Positions 50,750 through 60,967 of a DNA stretch of 64,000 bases are shown here, in pieces. The DNA is from an uncultured Granulosicoccus sp. GTDB taxonomy: Bacteria; Pseudomonadota; Gammaproteobacteria; Granulosicoccales; Granulosicoccaceae. Within the stretch, counting starts at the first letter, position 1; every line of letters starts with the position of its first letter. Where the stretch lies: assembly GCA_947495035.1 (NCBI GenBank), contig CANLXI010000002.1, forward strand, positions 1-64,000, in the 5' to 3' direction. Below the pieces are notes generated by a model that saw only the letters and a program-made list of their open reading frames with translations, made no database searches and was not told where the DNA came from. A program made the translations under genes and the position numbers.

Positions 50750-51447
50750 ATTCGGGTTTCCGTCACCACGACATCCAGTGGGACATCCCACCATGCCGGA
50801 GTGAGGCTGTCCACACATTGCAGCTGGTGGGCCACGCCGATCAGCAAGGGACTGCTGCCCTGTGTCGGCAGTCGGGTGGCATCGGCCTGTCGCCGATGGG
50901 TAAACGAGCGATCGTAGTACCCACCACCCATCCCCATGCGGTGGCATTGCGGATCGAATCCGAGCAGGGGCACCAGCACGGCATCGAGCGTCGACGGGTA
51001 GATGCAATCCTCGGCAGTGTACTCCGGTTCCCGAATGCCGTAGCGGTTCTGCACGATGGCCGTGTTCTCGTCCAGCGGCGAGAACAGCAGGGTGTGATCG
51101 GGCTGGATCAATGGCACGAAGGTCAGGCTCTGTGCCGCGCGGCACCTTGCCAGCAGCGGCTCGACGTTCACCTCATTGCCGAAGGCCAGATAGCCGGCGA
51201 TGTGCCTGACACCGTGCAGCAGGGGCAACACCTGCCGGGCGATGAGTCGGGAATTCTCCGCCACGGTGGTGGCCGACAGACCGTCACGTCGTGCACGCAG
51301 CGTTTGTCGGAGATCGGGGCACGAGGCCTGTCGAGGCCGGGAATCCGGGCTGGCTGGCGCGGTGTTGTCGGCAGTGGCCGTTGATTGGCGGGAGTCTGTC
51401 ACGGCAAGCTTGCCGTTATCCGCTCGATTGCTGTCGGAAGAAGTCAT
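50728..51447 (-). CDS. ygfA: 5-formyltetrahydrofolate cyclo-ligase
   Basis: This enzyme converts 5-formyl-THF to 5,10-methenyl-THF with ATP. The 239-residue protein shows LRQTLRARRDGLS, IAGYLAFGNEVNVEPLL, VPLLGFDPQCHRMGMGGGYYDR (metal and phosphate loop, kept whole) and [13 protein letters not shown]. The N-terminus carries about 40 extra low-complexity residues before the conserved start, so a later start is possible. It lies directly downstream of the 6S RNA gene, the conserved ssrS-ygfA order, and its end overlaps ilvA. Confidence 0.9.
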   Translation of the reverse strand: MTSSDSNRADNGKLAVTDSRQSTATADNTAPASPDSRPRQASCPDLRQTLRARRDGLSATTVAENSRLIARQVLPLLHGVRHIAGYLAFGNEVNVEPLLARCRAAQSLTFVPLIQPDHTLLFSPLDENTAIVQNRYGIREPEYTAEDCIYPSTLDAVLVPLLGFDPQCHRMGMGGGYYDRSFTHRRQADATRLPTQGSSPLLIGVAHQLQCVDSLTPAWWDVPLDVVVTETRIYRRNSE

Positions 51448-51451
51448 GAAG

Positions 51452-51638
51452 TATCAACCACGAGTGCCGTTTCTGGTGTGCTACCTTGAACCAGGCGGTT
51501 CAGGTGGGGACAACTGGAACCGTATCAGGCTTTCCGCCGTAACGGACATGCACAACAACAGCGACCAGATCGTCCCCGGGGTGAGAAATTAGGCTCAAGG
51601 GATATACCCAACCAGATAACGAGCACCGCAGAAGATAC
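51452..51638 (-). ncRNA. ssrS: 6S RNA
   Basis: Between zapA and ygfA on the minus strand the sequence folds as a 6S RNA. A closing stem pairs GTGCTCGTTATCTGGT on the 5' side with ACCAGAAACGGCAC on the 3' side. The conserved TTGAGCC element follows the 5' arm, and the 3' half contains the hallmark hairpin ACCTGAACC-GCCT-GGTTCAAGGT. The length of about 187 nt and the neighbours are as expected. 6S RNA mimics an open promoter and inhibits sigma-70 RNA polymerase in stationary phase. Ends are approximate. Confidence 0.88.
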
Positions 51639-51685
51639 GACTCACAGACTATCATGATCGCGCGTCATTGAACGTGAAACACTGG

Positions 51686-52060
51686 TTACTCTGCAGGGTT
51701 TGTCGAATTTGCGACATTTTCATCCAGCAGCGCTTCCAGTTTGCGGTTCAGTTCCGACAATCGCTCGGCAATGTCGCTGTCCCGGTCGTCGGATTGTGGG
51801 CTGGCACTCTCCAGCGAGCGTGACTTGAGCAGGGCGTTGGCGGTGTTGATGGCCGTGACAATGGCAATCTTCTCGATGCTGGATGTGGTATTGCGCTTGC
51901 GCAGATCCCGCATGGATCGATCGATGTAGGCGGCTGCCTGCAGCAGATCATCCTCTTCACCGGGTTTGCAGGAAATCTGCACTTCCTTGTCCAGAATGCG
52001 CAAGCGTGCCGGCCGATTGCCACCGGATTCCTGCTTGCGCTCGATCGGTTTGTTGCTCAT
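51686..52060 (-). CDS. zapA: cell division protein ZapA
   Basis: ZapA bundles FtsZ filaments at the Z ring. This 124-residue protein has the family core LRILDKEVQISCKPGEEDDL (about 20-39), AAAYIDRSMRDLRKR, and a C-terminal coiled coil (AERLSELNRKLEALLDE). A GGAGG sits just before the ATG at 52060. Its start overlaps the stop of the TIGR02449 gene by 4 bp, so the two are coupled, and 6S RNA follows. Confidence 0.93.
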   Translation of the reverse strand: MSNKPIERKQESGGNRPARLRILDKEVQISCKPGEEDDLLQAAAYIDRSMRDLRKRNTTSSIEKIAIVTAINTANALLKSRSLESASPQSDDRDSDIAERLSELNRKLEALLDENVANSTNPAE

Positions 52061-52278
52061 TGGCTGACCTCCAGTGATTTCAGGCGCACGATCATCTGTT
52101 CCACCTTGTTGCGCGCGGTTTCGTTCTTGTCGATCAGTCGAGCCCTTTCCTCGACCAGGGACTCCTGCTGCTGGTGCAGGACCTGATTTTCCTGACGCAA
52201 GCGAGTGCATAACGCAATCAGGGCCTGCAGCCGAGTCTCGAGTAGCTCGAACTGCTCTTCTAGTGCTGGACGACTCAT
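52057..52278 (-). CDS. TIGR02449-family coiled-coil protein
   Basis: This 73-residue, almost wholly helical protein has a heptad-rich sequence (FELLETRLQALIALCTRL, then ENQVLHQQQESL), as in the TIGR02449 family found next to zapA. It resembles ZapB in size and coiled-coil nature, so a divisome role is plausible but not shown. The ATG at 52278 is chosen because the family protein starts there; the frame is open further upstream. Confidence 0.8.
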   Translation of the reverse strand: MSRPALEEQFELLETRLQALIALCTRLRQENQVLHQQQESLVEERARLIDKNETARNKVEQMIVRLKSLEVSQ

Positions 52279-52354
52279 GCGACGGCCTCGTCTGGTTGGG
52301 TTGATGGCATTGTATACTTGGGTGCTGTCCCGCTGGCAATGACCTCGTTTATCC

Positions 52355-52918
52355 GTGACGCTCTCCAATCAGACGCTATCGACCGCCATCGAGCGACTCG
52401 ATCTACCCTTGCCACTGGCCGAGATACATGGACTGTGTTGCGGTCTGCTGTGCTCCATGCCCAGCGCTGCGGCCAAGACGCGCTGGTTCACCGAACTGCT
52501 GGATGCCGCGTCCCTGTCGCCGGATTCGGTTGCCTCCAGGGCCGCCGAACTGAAGACCCTGGACGAATGGTTTGCGCAGACACTGGGCTCGCTCAACGAC
52601 AGTGATCTCGAATTTTCCCCGGTCGTGCCTGACGACGACGTGCCGGTCGAGCTGCGTACCCGTGCCCTGGCCGACTTCTGTGGCGGCTTCACCTATGGCG
52701 TGGGTATCGCCCTGGGTCAGCGCGGACAGAAACCCTTGCCCGAAGACAGTCGCGAGATCATTGCCGATTTTCAGGAAATAGACGCCGTCGACGTGGACGA
52801 TGGCAGCGCCGATGAAGCGGTCTATACCGAGTTGCTGGAGTACGTCCGCGTCGGTGTATTGCTGGTGCTCGAAGAGCTTCGTCCCATCACCCCTGTCACC
52901 CAGCAGAAACCCTCATGA
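52355..52918 (+). CDS. UPF0149 (YgfB/YecA) family protein
   Basis: This 187-residue protein shows the family blocks EIHGLCCGLLCSM near 23-35, the Cys-rich ADFCGGFTYGVGIA, and a C-terminal YTELLEYVRVGVLLVLEEL. The start is a GTG at 52355. YgfB-type genes precede pepP and ubiH in many gammaproteobacteria; in Pseudomonas, YgfB has been tied to control of AmpDh3 expression, so a regulatory role is possible. The stop overlaps the pepP start by 4 bp. Confidence 0.88.
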   Translation: MTLSNQTLSTAIERLDLPLPLAEIHGLCCGLLCSMPSAAAKTRWFTELLDAASLSPDSVASRAAELKTLDEWFAQTLGSLNDSDLEFSPVVPDDDVPVELRTRALADFCGGFTYGVGIALGQRGQKPLPEDSREIIADFQEIDAVDVDDGSADEAVYTELLEYVRVGVLLVLEELRPITPVTQQKPS

Positions 52919-54261
52919 GCAAAGGCAGCCGCCGCACACAGCGATTCAGCAAGAGCCTGGACGCAGAACTCAAGCGCCGACGTCGCGCATTGATGCGCAC
53001 CATGGGGGAGAACTCCATTGCCGTGATTCCGGCAGCGCGTGCCAGTATTCGCAGTCGGGATACCGAGTACCCGTATCGCGCCGACAGCAACATGCTGTAC
53101 CTCAGTGGCTTTGACGAGCCGGAGGCCCTCATGGTGCTGATTCCCAATCGGCGTGCCGGACAGTATCTGATGTTCTGCCGCGAGCGCGATCCGGAAAAGG
53201 AGACCTGGAACGGGCGTCGTCTGGGGGTGGAGGATGCCCCCGAGGTGCTGGGGGCCGATGATGCATTTCCCATCGGTGATATCGACGATATCCTGCCCGG
53301 TCTGCTGGAGAACAAGCAATCGGTGTTTCATACCCTGGGCAAGGATCTGGCCTTCGATGCGCAGCTGCTCGGCTGGCTGAACAAGGCGCGCTCCAGTCGG
53401 CGGCGCGAAGGTGGCGATCCGGATTCCTTCATCTCACTGGATTTCCATGTCGATGAGATGCGCGTCATCAAGAGCCGTACCGAACTGTCGCTGATGCGCC
53501 AGGCTGCCAGGCTCAGCGCCGCCGGTCATGCCCGCGCGATGCGCTCGGCCCGACCCGGCATGCATGAGTACGAACTGGAAGCCGAGCTGATCGCCGAGTA
53601 CCGTTCACACGGTGCCGAGCATTCCTTTCTGCCGATTGTCGGCGGTGGGGAGAACGGTTGCATTCTGCATTACACGGAAAATCAGGATGTCCTGCAGGAC
53701 GGGGAACTGGTCCTGATCGACTCCGGTGCCGAGCTGGCCGGCTATGCCGGTGACATCACTCGCACCTTCCCGGTCAACGGTCGCTTCAGCGACGCGCAGA
53801 AGACCGTCTACAACATCGTGCTGGAAGCACAGCTGGCGGCCATCGAGGCGGTGCAGCCAGGCAATCACTGGAACGAGCCGCATGAAGCCGCGGTCAAGGT
53901 GCTGACTCGCGGGCTGCGTGATATCGGTGTGCTCAAGGGCAAGTTGCCGAGCCTGATCAAGCAGGAGGCCTACAAGCCATACTACATGCACCGCACCGGC
54001 CACTGGCTGGGCATCGATGTGCATGATGTTGGCGAATACAAGATCAATGGCGACTGGCGTGCGCTGGAACCGGGGATGGTGCTTACCGTGGAGCCAGGCT
54101 TGTATCTTGGCACTGATCGACGCATACCGAAGGAGTACCGCAACATCGGTATTCGCATCGAAGACGATATCGTGGTGACGCGTGACGGCCATGAGGTGAT
54201 CACCGCCGATGTGGTCAAGAGCGTCGAGGACATCGAGTCCTTCATGCGCGGCGAGCACTGA
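52915..54261 (+). CDS. pepP: Xaa-Pro aminopeptidase
   Basis: PepP removes an N-terminal residue that precedes proline. The 448-residue pita-bread metallopeptidase has an N-terminal domain (1-170) with DTEYPYRADSNMLYLSGFDE and a catalytic domain with VLIDSGAELAGYAGDITRTF (metal Asp pair). HRTGHWLGIDVHDVG and LTVEPGLYL follow, with GIRIEDDIVVT as the final metal Glu. Length and motif order match the enzyme. It is coupled to the YgfB-type gene upstream and to ubiH downstream (TGATG overlap). Confidence 0.95.
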   Translation: MSKGSRRTQRFSKSLDAELKRRRRALMRTMGENSIAVIPAARASIRSRDTEYPYRADSNMLYLSGFDEPEALMVLIPNRRAGQYLMFCRERDPEKETWNGRRLGVEDAPEVLGADDAFPIGDIDDILPGLLENKQSVFHTLGKDLAFDAQLLGWLNKARSSRRREGGDPDSFISLDFHVDEMRVIKSRTELSLMRQAARLSAAGHARAMRSARPGMHEYELEAELIAEYRSHGAEHSFLPIVGGGENGCILHYTENQDVLQDGELVLIDSGAELAGYAGDITRTFPVNGRFSDAQKTVYNIVLEAQLAAIEAVQPGNHWNEPHEAAVKVLTRGLRDIGVLKGKLPSLIKQEAYKPYYMHRTGHWLGIDVHDVGEYKINGDWRALEPGMVLTVEPGLYLGTDRRIPKEYRNIGIRIEDDIVVTRDGHEVITADVVKSVEDIESFMRGEH

Positions 54262-55460
54262 TGTCCGGACACGACGCCATGGCGGATATCGTCATCGTCG
54301 GAGCCGGCCTGGTCGGTCTGCCGCTGGCGCAGGTGCTGGCGGCGCAGGGTTGGCAGGTGGTCCTGCTGGATGCCCAGGGCCCGGCCGCAGCCTCGCCTGT
54401 GCCTGCCGATACCAGCCTGCGGCATCTGCAGCAGCGTTGCACCGCCGTGAGTCTCGGTACGCAGCGCTGGTTCGCCCGGCATGGGCTCTGGTCTGTCCTG
54501 GCTGATGATGCCGCGCCCATCCGGCAGGTGGTTGTCACGCACAGAGGCTACTTCGGCACCACCCGACTGCAGGCTGAGGAGATGGGCGTCGAGGCGCTGG
54601 GGCATGTGCTCAACAACCAGCATCTGGTCGATTCCCTGCAACCGCTGATGGCCGAGTCGACGGTCGATCATCGCCGTGCAGCCCGTGTCGTGGCCGTGCG
54701 TCAGCAGGAGGAGTCTGTCGAGGTCCGACTCGACGGTGGCGAGACGCTGTCGGCCCGCCTGCTGATCGCCGCCGATGGCGTGAGTTCGGTGGTTCGCGAG
54801 TCCGTCGGCATCACGACTCGGCAGGTCGATTACCAGCAGGCGGCGGTATTGAGCATGCTGCAGCTGGTCGACGGTCATGAGGATGTGGCGCATGAGCGTT
54901 TCACCGACAGTGGGCCGCTGGCGCTGTTGCCACGCACCGGGCCCTACATGAATGTGGTGGACTGTATCGACAGCGGACAGCAGGCAGAGATGAGCTCGCT
55001 GGATGACGCCGAGTATCTGGCTCGTCTGCAGGATCGCTTCGGCTACCGTCTGGGGCGCTTTGCCGCAGTCGGGCCGCGGCTGGTGTTGCCACTGCTGCGA
55101 ATCGAGGCGACAGCGCAGAGCGCGCCGCGCGCCTTGCTGCTGGGCAATGCCATGCGTCTGTTGCATCCGGTGGGTGGGCAGGGGTTCAACCTGGCCATGC
55201 GCGATGTCGAGTGTCTGGTACAACTGCTGTCACAACAGCGTGATGCCGATCCCGGTGACGCGCGCCTGCTCTCGGCTTTCGTGGCTGCCCGGCAGGCCGA
55301 TCAACAGCAGGTGGTACGCTTCACCGATACGCTGGCACGCAGTTTCCGGGGCAGGGCATCCTTGCCGGCTCATCTGCGCTCGGCAGCATTGCTGGGGCTG
55401 GATACCCTGACGCCACTGCGACGTCGTTTTGCCGGACGCACCATGGGACTGTCCTCCTGA
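54261..55460 (+). CDS. ubiH: 2-octaprenyl-6-methoxyphenyl hydroxylase (UbiH)
   Basis: UbiH is an FAD monooxygenase of ubiquinone biosynthesis. The 399-residue protein has the dinucleotide motif GAGLVGLPLAQVLAAQ (13-28), the DG motif AADGVSSVVRE near 171-181, and the second FAD motif GNAMRLLHPVGGQGFNLAMRD near 293-313. The last is of the UbiH form with GNA in place of GDA. pepP-ubiH order supports the name. A second flavin hydroxylase (ubiI), adjacent in E. coli, is absent here; the next gene is a ClC antiporter. Confidence 0.92.
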   Translation: MSGHDAMADIVIVGAGLVGLPLAQVLAAQGWQVVLLDAQGPAAASPVPADTSLRHLQQRCTAVSLGTQRWFARHGLWSVLADDAAPIRQVVVTHRGYFGTTRLQAEEMGVEALGHVLNNQHLVDSLQPLMAESTVDHRRAARVVAVRQQEESVEVRLDGGETLSARLLIAADGVSSVVRESVGITTRQVDYQQAAVLSMLQLVDGHEDVAHERFTDSGPLALLPRTGPYMNVVDCIDSGQQAEMSSLDDAEYLARLQDRFGYRLGRFAAVGPRLVLPLLRIEATAQSAPRALLLGNAMRLLHPVGGQGFNLAMRDVECLVQLLSQQRDADPGDARLLSAFVAARQADQQQVVRFTDTLARSFRGRASLPAHLRSAALLGLDTLTPLRRRFAGRTMGLSS

Positions 55461-55504
55461 TTCGCATCGGCGCTCATCTGGAAGCCGGACTGAGACAGCG
55501 TCTG

Positions 55505-57208
55505 GTGTTCTTTCTGGTGGCCGCACTGACTGGCGCGATGGTGGGCCTGGCGACGCTGCTGCTCATCCAGCTGATCCTGTTTTTCCAGTGGGTCGGTTAT
55601 GGCGATGCCTCCGAGATACGCTATGCGCAGATCGTGGCGGCGCGACCCGCCTGGCAGGTCCTGCTGGTCATGGGCCTGGGCGGACTGGTGCTGGGCGTTC
55701 TGATGCAGTTTCTGCCGGGGCGTCGTTACCACGGCATTGCCGATGTGATGGAAGCCTGTGCGCTGAACAGTGCTCGCATGCCAGTGCGTTCCGGCGTCGG
55801 TGCGGGTCTGGCGGCGGCTCTGTCGCTGGGTATCGGTGCGCCGCTGGGGCGAGAAGGACCGGCGGTACACATCGGGGCCTCCATCAGCGCCTGGCTGGCG
55901 GAGCGACTGGGTCTGCCGCACAAGCAGTCTCTGGCCTTGTTGGGCTGTGGTGCGGCGGCGGCGGTGGCGGTGTCCTTCAGCACGCCGATTGCCGCCGTCA
56001 TCTTCGCCCTGGAAGTGATCGTCGGCTACTTCACCCTGCGTGTGTTTGCGCCAATCGTGATTGCAGCCATGGCCGCGATGCTGGTGCGGGAGCAGTTCAT
56101 CGGTCATCAGGTCCAGTTTCCGGTACCAGCCCATTCCGTGATCTCTACCTGGGAGTTGCCGCTGTTCGCGCTGCTGGGCATTCTCGGCGCGCTGCTGGCC
56201 AAGGCCATGCTGAGCATGACCGGACAGATCGAACAGGGCTGGAAATGGTCGGGTCTGCCGCGCTGGTGTCAACCGGCTCTGGCCGGCGTGGTCATCGGCG
56301 TCATTGCCCTGCCGATGCCACTCATTCTGGGAATCGGTTTCGAGGGCACCTTTCTCGCACTGAGTGGCGTCCTGACCAATCCGGTGATCGCGTGGTTGCT
56401 GCTGGCGAAGTTCGTCGTGGTGTGCCTGGCCTTCAGCAGCGGATTTCCGGGTGGGGTGTTCGGACCGGCGGTGTTCATGGGCAGCATGCTCGGCGGGCTG
56501 TTCTGGGTACTGCTGGGTTTTACCGGACTGCCGTTGAGCGAACAGGGGGTCTATGCCACCATCGGCATGGCCGCGATGGGCTCGGCATTGCTGGGTGCGC
56601 CGATCTCCACGGTGCTGATCGTGTTCGAACTGACGCGGGATTACGGTGTCACGCTGGGTGTCATGACCGCTGCGGCCTTTGCCAGCACGGTCATGCAGAC
56701 CGGCACACATGGCTCGTTCTTCCGCTGGCAACTGGCACGACGCAATATCAATCTGTCCAGTGGTCGGGATATCAGTCTGCTGATGACACACCGGGTGGAA
56801 GACCTGGTGCGTACCGGCTTTCTGAGCGTGCCGATCGACATCACCACCGGTGAGCTGGAGTCGCGCATGGGGCAGGAACGCCAGCGTATTGCCATCTTCG
56901 TGGACGAGGAGGGCTGCTTCAAGGGCAGCACCAATCTGTCGCTGCTGATCTCGCATGCCATCGAGCAGGGGCTCGATTCGAAGGCCATCGACGGTGCGCT
57001 GAGTGCCGATTATGCGATCACGGCCATGACCAATATCGTGACAGCGGTACAGAGCATGGCCGAACAGGAGCAGGAGTTCGTGCCGGTGATCGATCGCAGT
57101 AACCCCAGACAACCTGAACTGCTCGGCATCGTCAGCAAGAGCGACCTGCTGGCGGAACACTACGATGTCATCAAGCGTGCGCGCGCCGAGGAATTCGGGA
57201 TCACCTGA
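55505..57208 (+). CDS. ClC-type chloride/proton antiporter-like protein with CBS domains
   Basis: This 567-residue protein has a ClC membrane core of about ten or more helices (1-410) with GREGPAVHIGAS (gating Glu) and GFPGGVFGPAVFMGSMLGG, then two CBS-like segments at about 430-560. The family GSGIP selectivity motif is replaced by YHGIADV, a variation seen in a group of proteobacterial ClC proteins, so ion preference may differ from E. coli ClcA. The start is uncertain: the first good codon is a GTG at 55505, but an open frame extends upstream through the gap from ubiH. Confidence 0.9.
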   Translation: MFFLVAALTGAMVGLATLLLIQLILFFQWVGYGDASEIRYAQIVAARPAWQVLLVMGLGGLVLGVLMQFLPGRRYHGIADVMEACALNSARMPVRSGVGAGLAAALSLGIGAPLGREGPAVHIGASISAWLAERLGLPHKQSLALLGCGAAAAVAVSFSTPIAAVIFALEVIVGYFTLRVFAPIVIAAMAAMLVREQFIGHQVQFPVPAHSVISTWELPLFALLGILGALLAKAMLSMTGQIEQGWKWSGLPRWCQPALAGVVIGVIALPMPLILGIGFEGTFLALSGVLTNPVIAWLLLAKFVVVCLAFSSGFPGGVFGPAVFMGSMLGGLFWVLLGFTGLPLSEQGVYATIGMAAMGSALLGAPISTVLIVFELTRDYGVTLGVMTAAAFASTVMQTGTHGSFFRWQLARRNINLSSGRDISLLMTHRVEDLVRTGFLSVPIDITTGELESRMGQERQRIAIFVDEEGCFKGSTNLSLLISHAIEQGLDSKAIDGALSADYAITAMTNIVTAVQSMAEQEQEFVPVIDRSNPRQPELLGIVSKSDLLAEHYDVIKRARAEEFGIT

Positions 57209-57271
57209 ACGATCGCCGCTGCGTCATGGACGATGGCGCGGTGCAGGCGGGACCGATCGGACATGCGGCCG

Positions 57272-57310
57272 GTCGGCAGTGAGTCGGCAGTGAGTCGGCA
57301 GTGAGTCGGC
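57272..57310 (+). repeat. 11-bp tandem repeat (GTCGGCAGTGA)
   Basis: Three perfect copies of GTCGGCAGTGA plus a partial fourth lie in the 195-bp gap before metY. No other gene or clear promoter was seen in that gap. Confidence 0.8.
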
Positions 57311-57403
57311 GGCGGGGCTCGCACGACGCCTGCCGCAGAAATGCCCGACAGGAGGCCTCGACATGTCATCATTCACGACACAGCAATTTTTCGGGATTGA
57401 CAC

Positions 57404-58741
57404 ATGAGTGGACCCAAGTTTCCTGGCTTTGACACCCTGGCGCTGCACGCCGGGCAGCAGCCGGACCGCGAAACCGGTGCGCGGGCAACGCCCATCTACC
57501 AGAGCACCTCGTTTGTCTTCGATGACAGTGACAAGGCCTCGTCCCTGTTCGATGTGGCGCGTGCCGGTCACGTGTATTCGCGGATTTCCAATCCGACCGT
57601 GGCGGTGCTGGAAGAGCGGGTCGCCGCGCTCGAAGGCGGTGTCGGGGCGGTCTGTACCGCCAGTGGCATGGCGGCGATTCATCTGGGACTGACCACCATC
57701 ACCGGTGCCGGCGGGCATATCGTGGCATCACGTTCGCTCTATGGCGGTACTCACAATCTGCTCAGTTACACGCTGCCGCGTTTCGGTATCGAAACCACCT
57801 TCGTCGATCCGCAGGACCCGGAGGCCTTTGCTGCGGCCATTCGTCCGGAGACGCGGGTACTGTTTGCCGAAACCGTGGCCAACCCTCGCTGTGAGGTGCT
57901 GGATATTCCCCGAGTGGCGGCCATTGCCCATGAGGCCGGTTTGCCGCTGATGATCGACGCTACCCTGACCACCCCCTGCCTGATGCAGGTATTGCGTCTG
58001 GGGGCAGATATCGTCATGCACTCGCTGACCAAGTTCATGGGTGGCCACGGCATTGCCGTGGGCGGGGTGCTGGTCGATGGCGGACGCTTCGACTGGGAAG
58101 CCTCGGGACGATTCCCGGAGCTCACCGAAGCCTATGACGGATTTCATGGGATGAACTTCGTGGAGGAGTTCGGCCCCTATGCCTACATCATGCGGGCCCG
58201 CAAGGAAGGGCTGCGCGACTTCGGTGCCAGTCTGTCGCCCGGCAATGCCTTTCATCTGCTGCAGGGACTGGAGACGCTGTCGATGCGCATGGAGCGACAC
58301 GTGGCCAATACCTCGTCCATCGTGCAGTTCCTGTCGGAGCACGAGGCCGTGTCGGTGGTGCACCATCCGGCCGTGGCCAGTCACCCGGATCATGCGCTGG
58401 CGCAGAGGCTGTTGCCGCGTGGTGCCGGAGCGGTCTTCAGCTTCGAACTGAGCGGCGGGCGAGCTGCCGGCTCGGCCTTCATCGAAGCCCTGCAACTGTT
58501 TTCGCACCTGGCCAATGTCGGTGATGCCAAATCCCTGGTCATTCACCCGGCCAGTACGACGCACTCGCGCATGGACGATGCGGATCTGCAGGCTGCCGGC
58601 ATATCACCGGGGCTGGTCAGGCTCTCCGTCGGTCTGGAGAACATCGATGATCTGCTGGCCGATCTGTCGCAGGCGCTGCGCCGTGCCGCGCGAGCTGCCG
58701 CCACAGTGACACCGTCTGTTCGGGAAGGAGGTGCCGCATGA
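57404..58741 (+). CDS. metY: O-acetylhomoserine sulfhydrylase-type PLP enzyme
   Basis: This 445-residue Cys/Met-metabolism PLP enzyme would make homocysteine or methionine from O-acetylhomoserine and a thiol. It shows YSRISNPTVAVLEERVAALE (about 63-82), GMAAIHLG, the aromatic SLYGGTHNL motif, LFAETVANPRC, DATLTTPCL and the PLP Lys210 in HSLTKFMGGHG. SHLANVGDAKSLVIHPASTTH lies at the C-terminal end. The long form and the TTKFMGGHG-like lysine motif favour MetY over cystathionine lyases, though the substrate is not proven. It overlaps the next gene by 4 bp. Confidence 0.88.
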   Translation: MSGPKFPGFDTLALHAGQQPDRETGARATPIYQSTSFVFDDSDKASSLFDVARAGHVYSRISNPTVAVLEERVAALEGGVGAVCTASGMAAIHLGLTTITGAGGHIVASRSLYGGTHNLLSYTLPRFGIETTFVDPQDPEAFAAAIRPETRVLFAETVANPRCEVLDIPRVAAIAHEAGLPLMIDATLTTPCLMQVLRLGADIVMHSLTKFMGGHGIAVGGVLVDGGRFDWEASGRFPELTEAYDGFHGMNFVEEFGPYAYIMRARKEGLRDFGASLSPGNAFHLLQGLETLSMRMERHVANTSSIVQFLSEHEAVSVVHHPAVASHPDHALAQRLLPRGAGAVFSFELSGGRAAGSAFIEALQLFSHLANVGDAKSLVIHPASTTHSRMDDADLQAAGISPGLVRLSVGLENIDDLLADLSQALRRAARAAATVTPSVREGGAA

Positions 58742-59547
58742 AGATCCGGATGAATGATGCCGATGTCTTTGTCGGTCAGGGCGGTGTAGCCTGGGAAGCG
58801 GGACGCCGCACACTGCTGCTGCAACACGGTGCGGGCATGAATCGCACGGTCTGGGTGCTGCTGGCCCGCTATCTGGCCCGGCACGGCTTCAATCTGGTGT
58901 GCGCCGATCTTCCCGCCCATGGTGCCTCGGGAGGCGAGGCTCTGACCAGCATCGAATCGCAGGCTGACTTCATCTGGCAGTTGCTGGACGAGTTGCAGGC
59001 CAACCACGCTCTGCCGGCAGAACCGGTGATACTGGGAGGTCACAGCATGGGGGCCCTCATCGCGACCGAGGCCGCTGGGCAGCAGCCGCAGCGTGTGGAG
59101 CAATTGCTGCTGTTCGGTTCCGGCTTTCCGATGCCGGTCGCGCAGCCGTTACTGGATGCGGCAGCAGCGAATGAGCAGACAGCGGTGGACATGATCACCA
59201 TCTACGGCCATTGTCTGAAGTCGCAACTCGGGCACAATCCCGTGGCCGGCATCAGTGTGCAGAATACGGCGATGGCGATGCTGGAGGGCTGTGCGCCGGG
59301 TGTGCTGCATGCGGACCTGTCTGCCTGCAACGCCTATCAAGGCCTGGATGCGGCGGCGGCGGCCTTCGGTCAGGGCAAGGCGACATTGATTGCCGGTGCC
59401 GAGGATCGCATGACCCCGATGAAGATGAGCCGCAATCTGGTGGAGCAACTGGGTGGTGAACTGGTCGTGCTGGCCGATTGCGGTCACATGGTGATGAGCG
59501 AACAGCCGGAGCAGACGCTGCAGGCCGCCAGGCGTGCACTGTCATGA
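58738..59547 (+). CDS. alpha/beta hydrolase
   Basis: This 269-residue protein has the alpha/beta hydrolase fold: an LLLQHGAGMNRTVW oxyanion region near 25-40, the nucleophile elbow GGHSMGAL with Ser103, a likely Asp in AGAEDRMTP and His250 in DCGHMVMSE. Esterase, peroxidase or C-C hydrolase activity is possible; the substrate is unknown. Translation is probably coupled to metY because the ATG overlaps its stop, which suggests a role linked to methionine or sulfur metabolism only by context. Confidence 0.82.
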   Translation: MKIRMNDADVFVGQGGVAWEAGRRTLLLQHGAGMNRTVWVLLARYLARHGFNLVCADLPAHGASGGEALTSIESQADFIWQLLDELQANHALPAEPVILGGHSMGALIATEAAGQQPQRVEQLLLFGSGFPMPVAQPLLDAAAANEQTAVDMITIYGHCLKSQLGHNPVAGISVQNTAMAMLEGCAPGVLHADLSACNAYQGLDAAAAAFGQGKATLIAGAEDRMTPMKMSRNLVEQLGGELVVLADCGHMVMSEQPEQTLQAARRALS

Positions 59548-59548
59548 C

Positions 59549-59573
59549 GAAAAAGGGACCCTCAAGGGGTCCC
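59549..59573 (-). terminator. intrinsic terminator of adk, shared with the hydrolase gene
   Basis: GGGACCC-CTTGA-GGGTCCC (minus strand) followed by TTTTT is a strong intrinsic terminator for adk. It lies between the convergent hydrolase and adk genes and can work from both sides, though only the minus strand has the T run. Confidence 0.9.
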
Positions 59574-59603
59574 GTTCGATTCCTGCCAGGGTGACGCGCC
59601 GGA

Positions 59604-60952
<1,349 letters not shown>

Positions 60953-60967
60953 AGGGAGTCTGCCGAC

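Noticed and set aside
55429..56853. A 474-codon plus-strand frame and a minus-strand frame over the ClC gene
   Set aside because: Both lack family motifs, whereas the frame from 55505 carries GREGP, the GGVFGP block and CBS-like segments.
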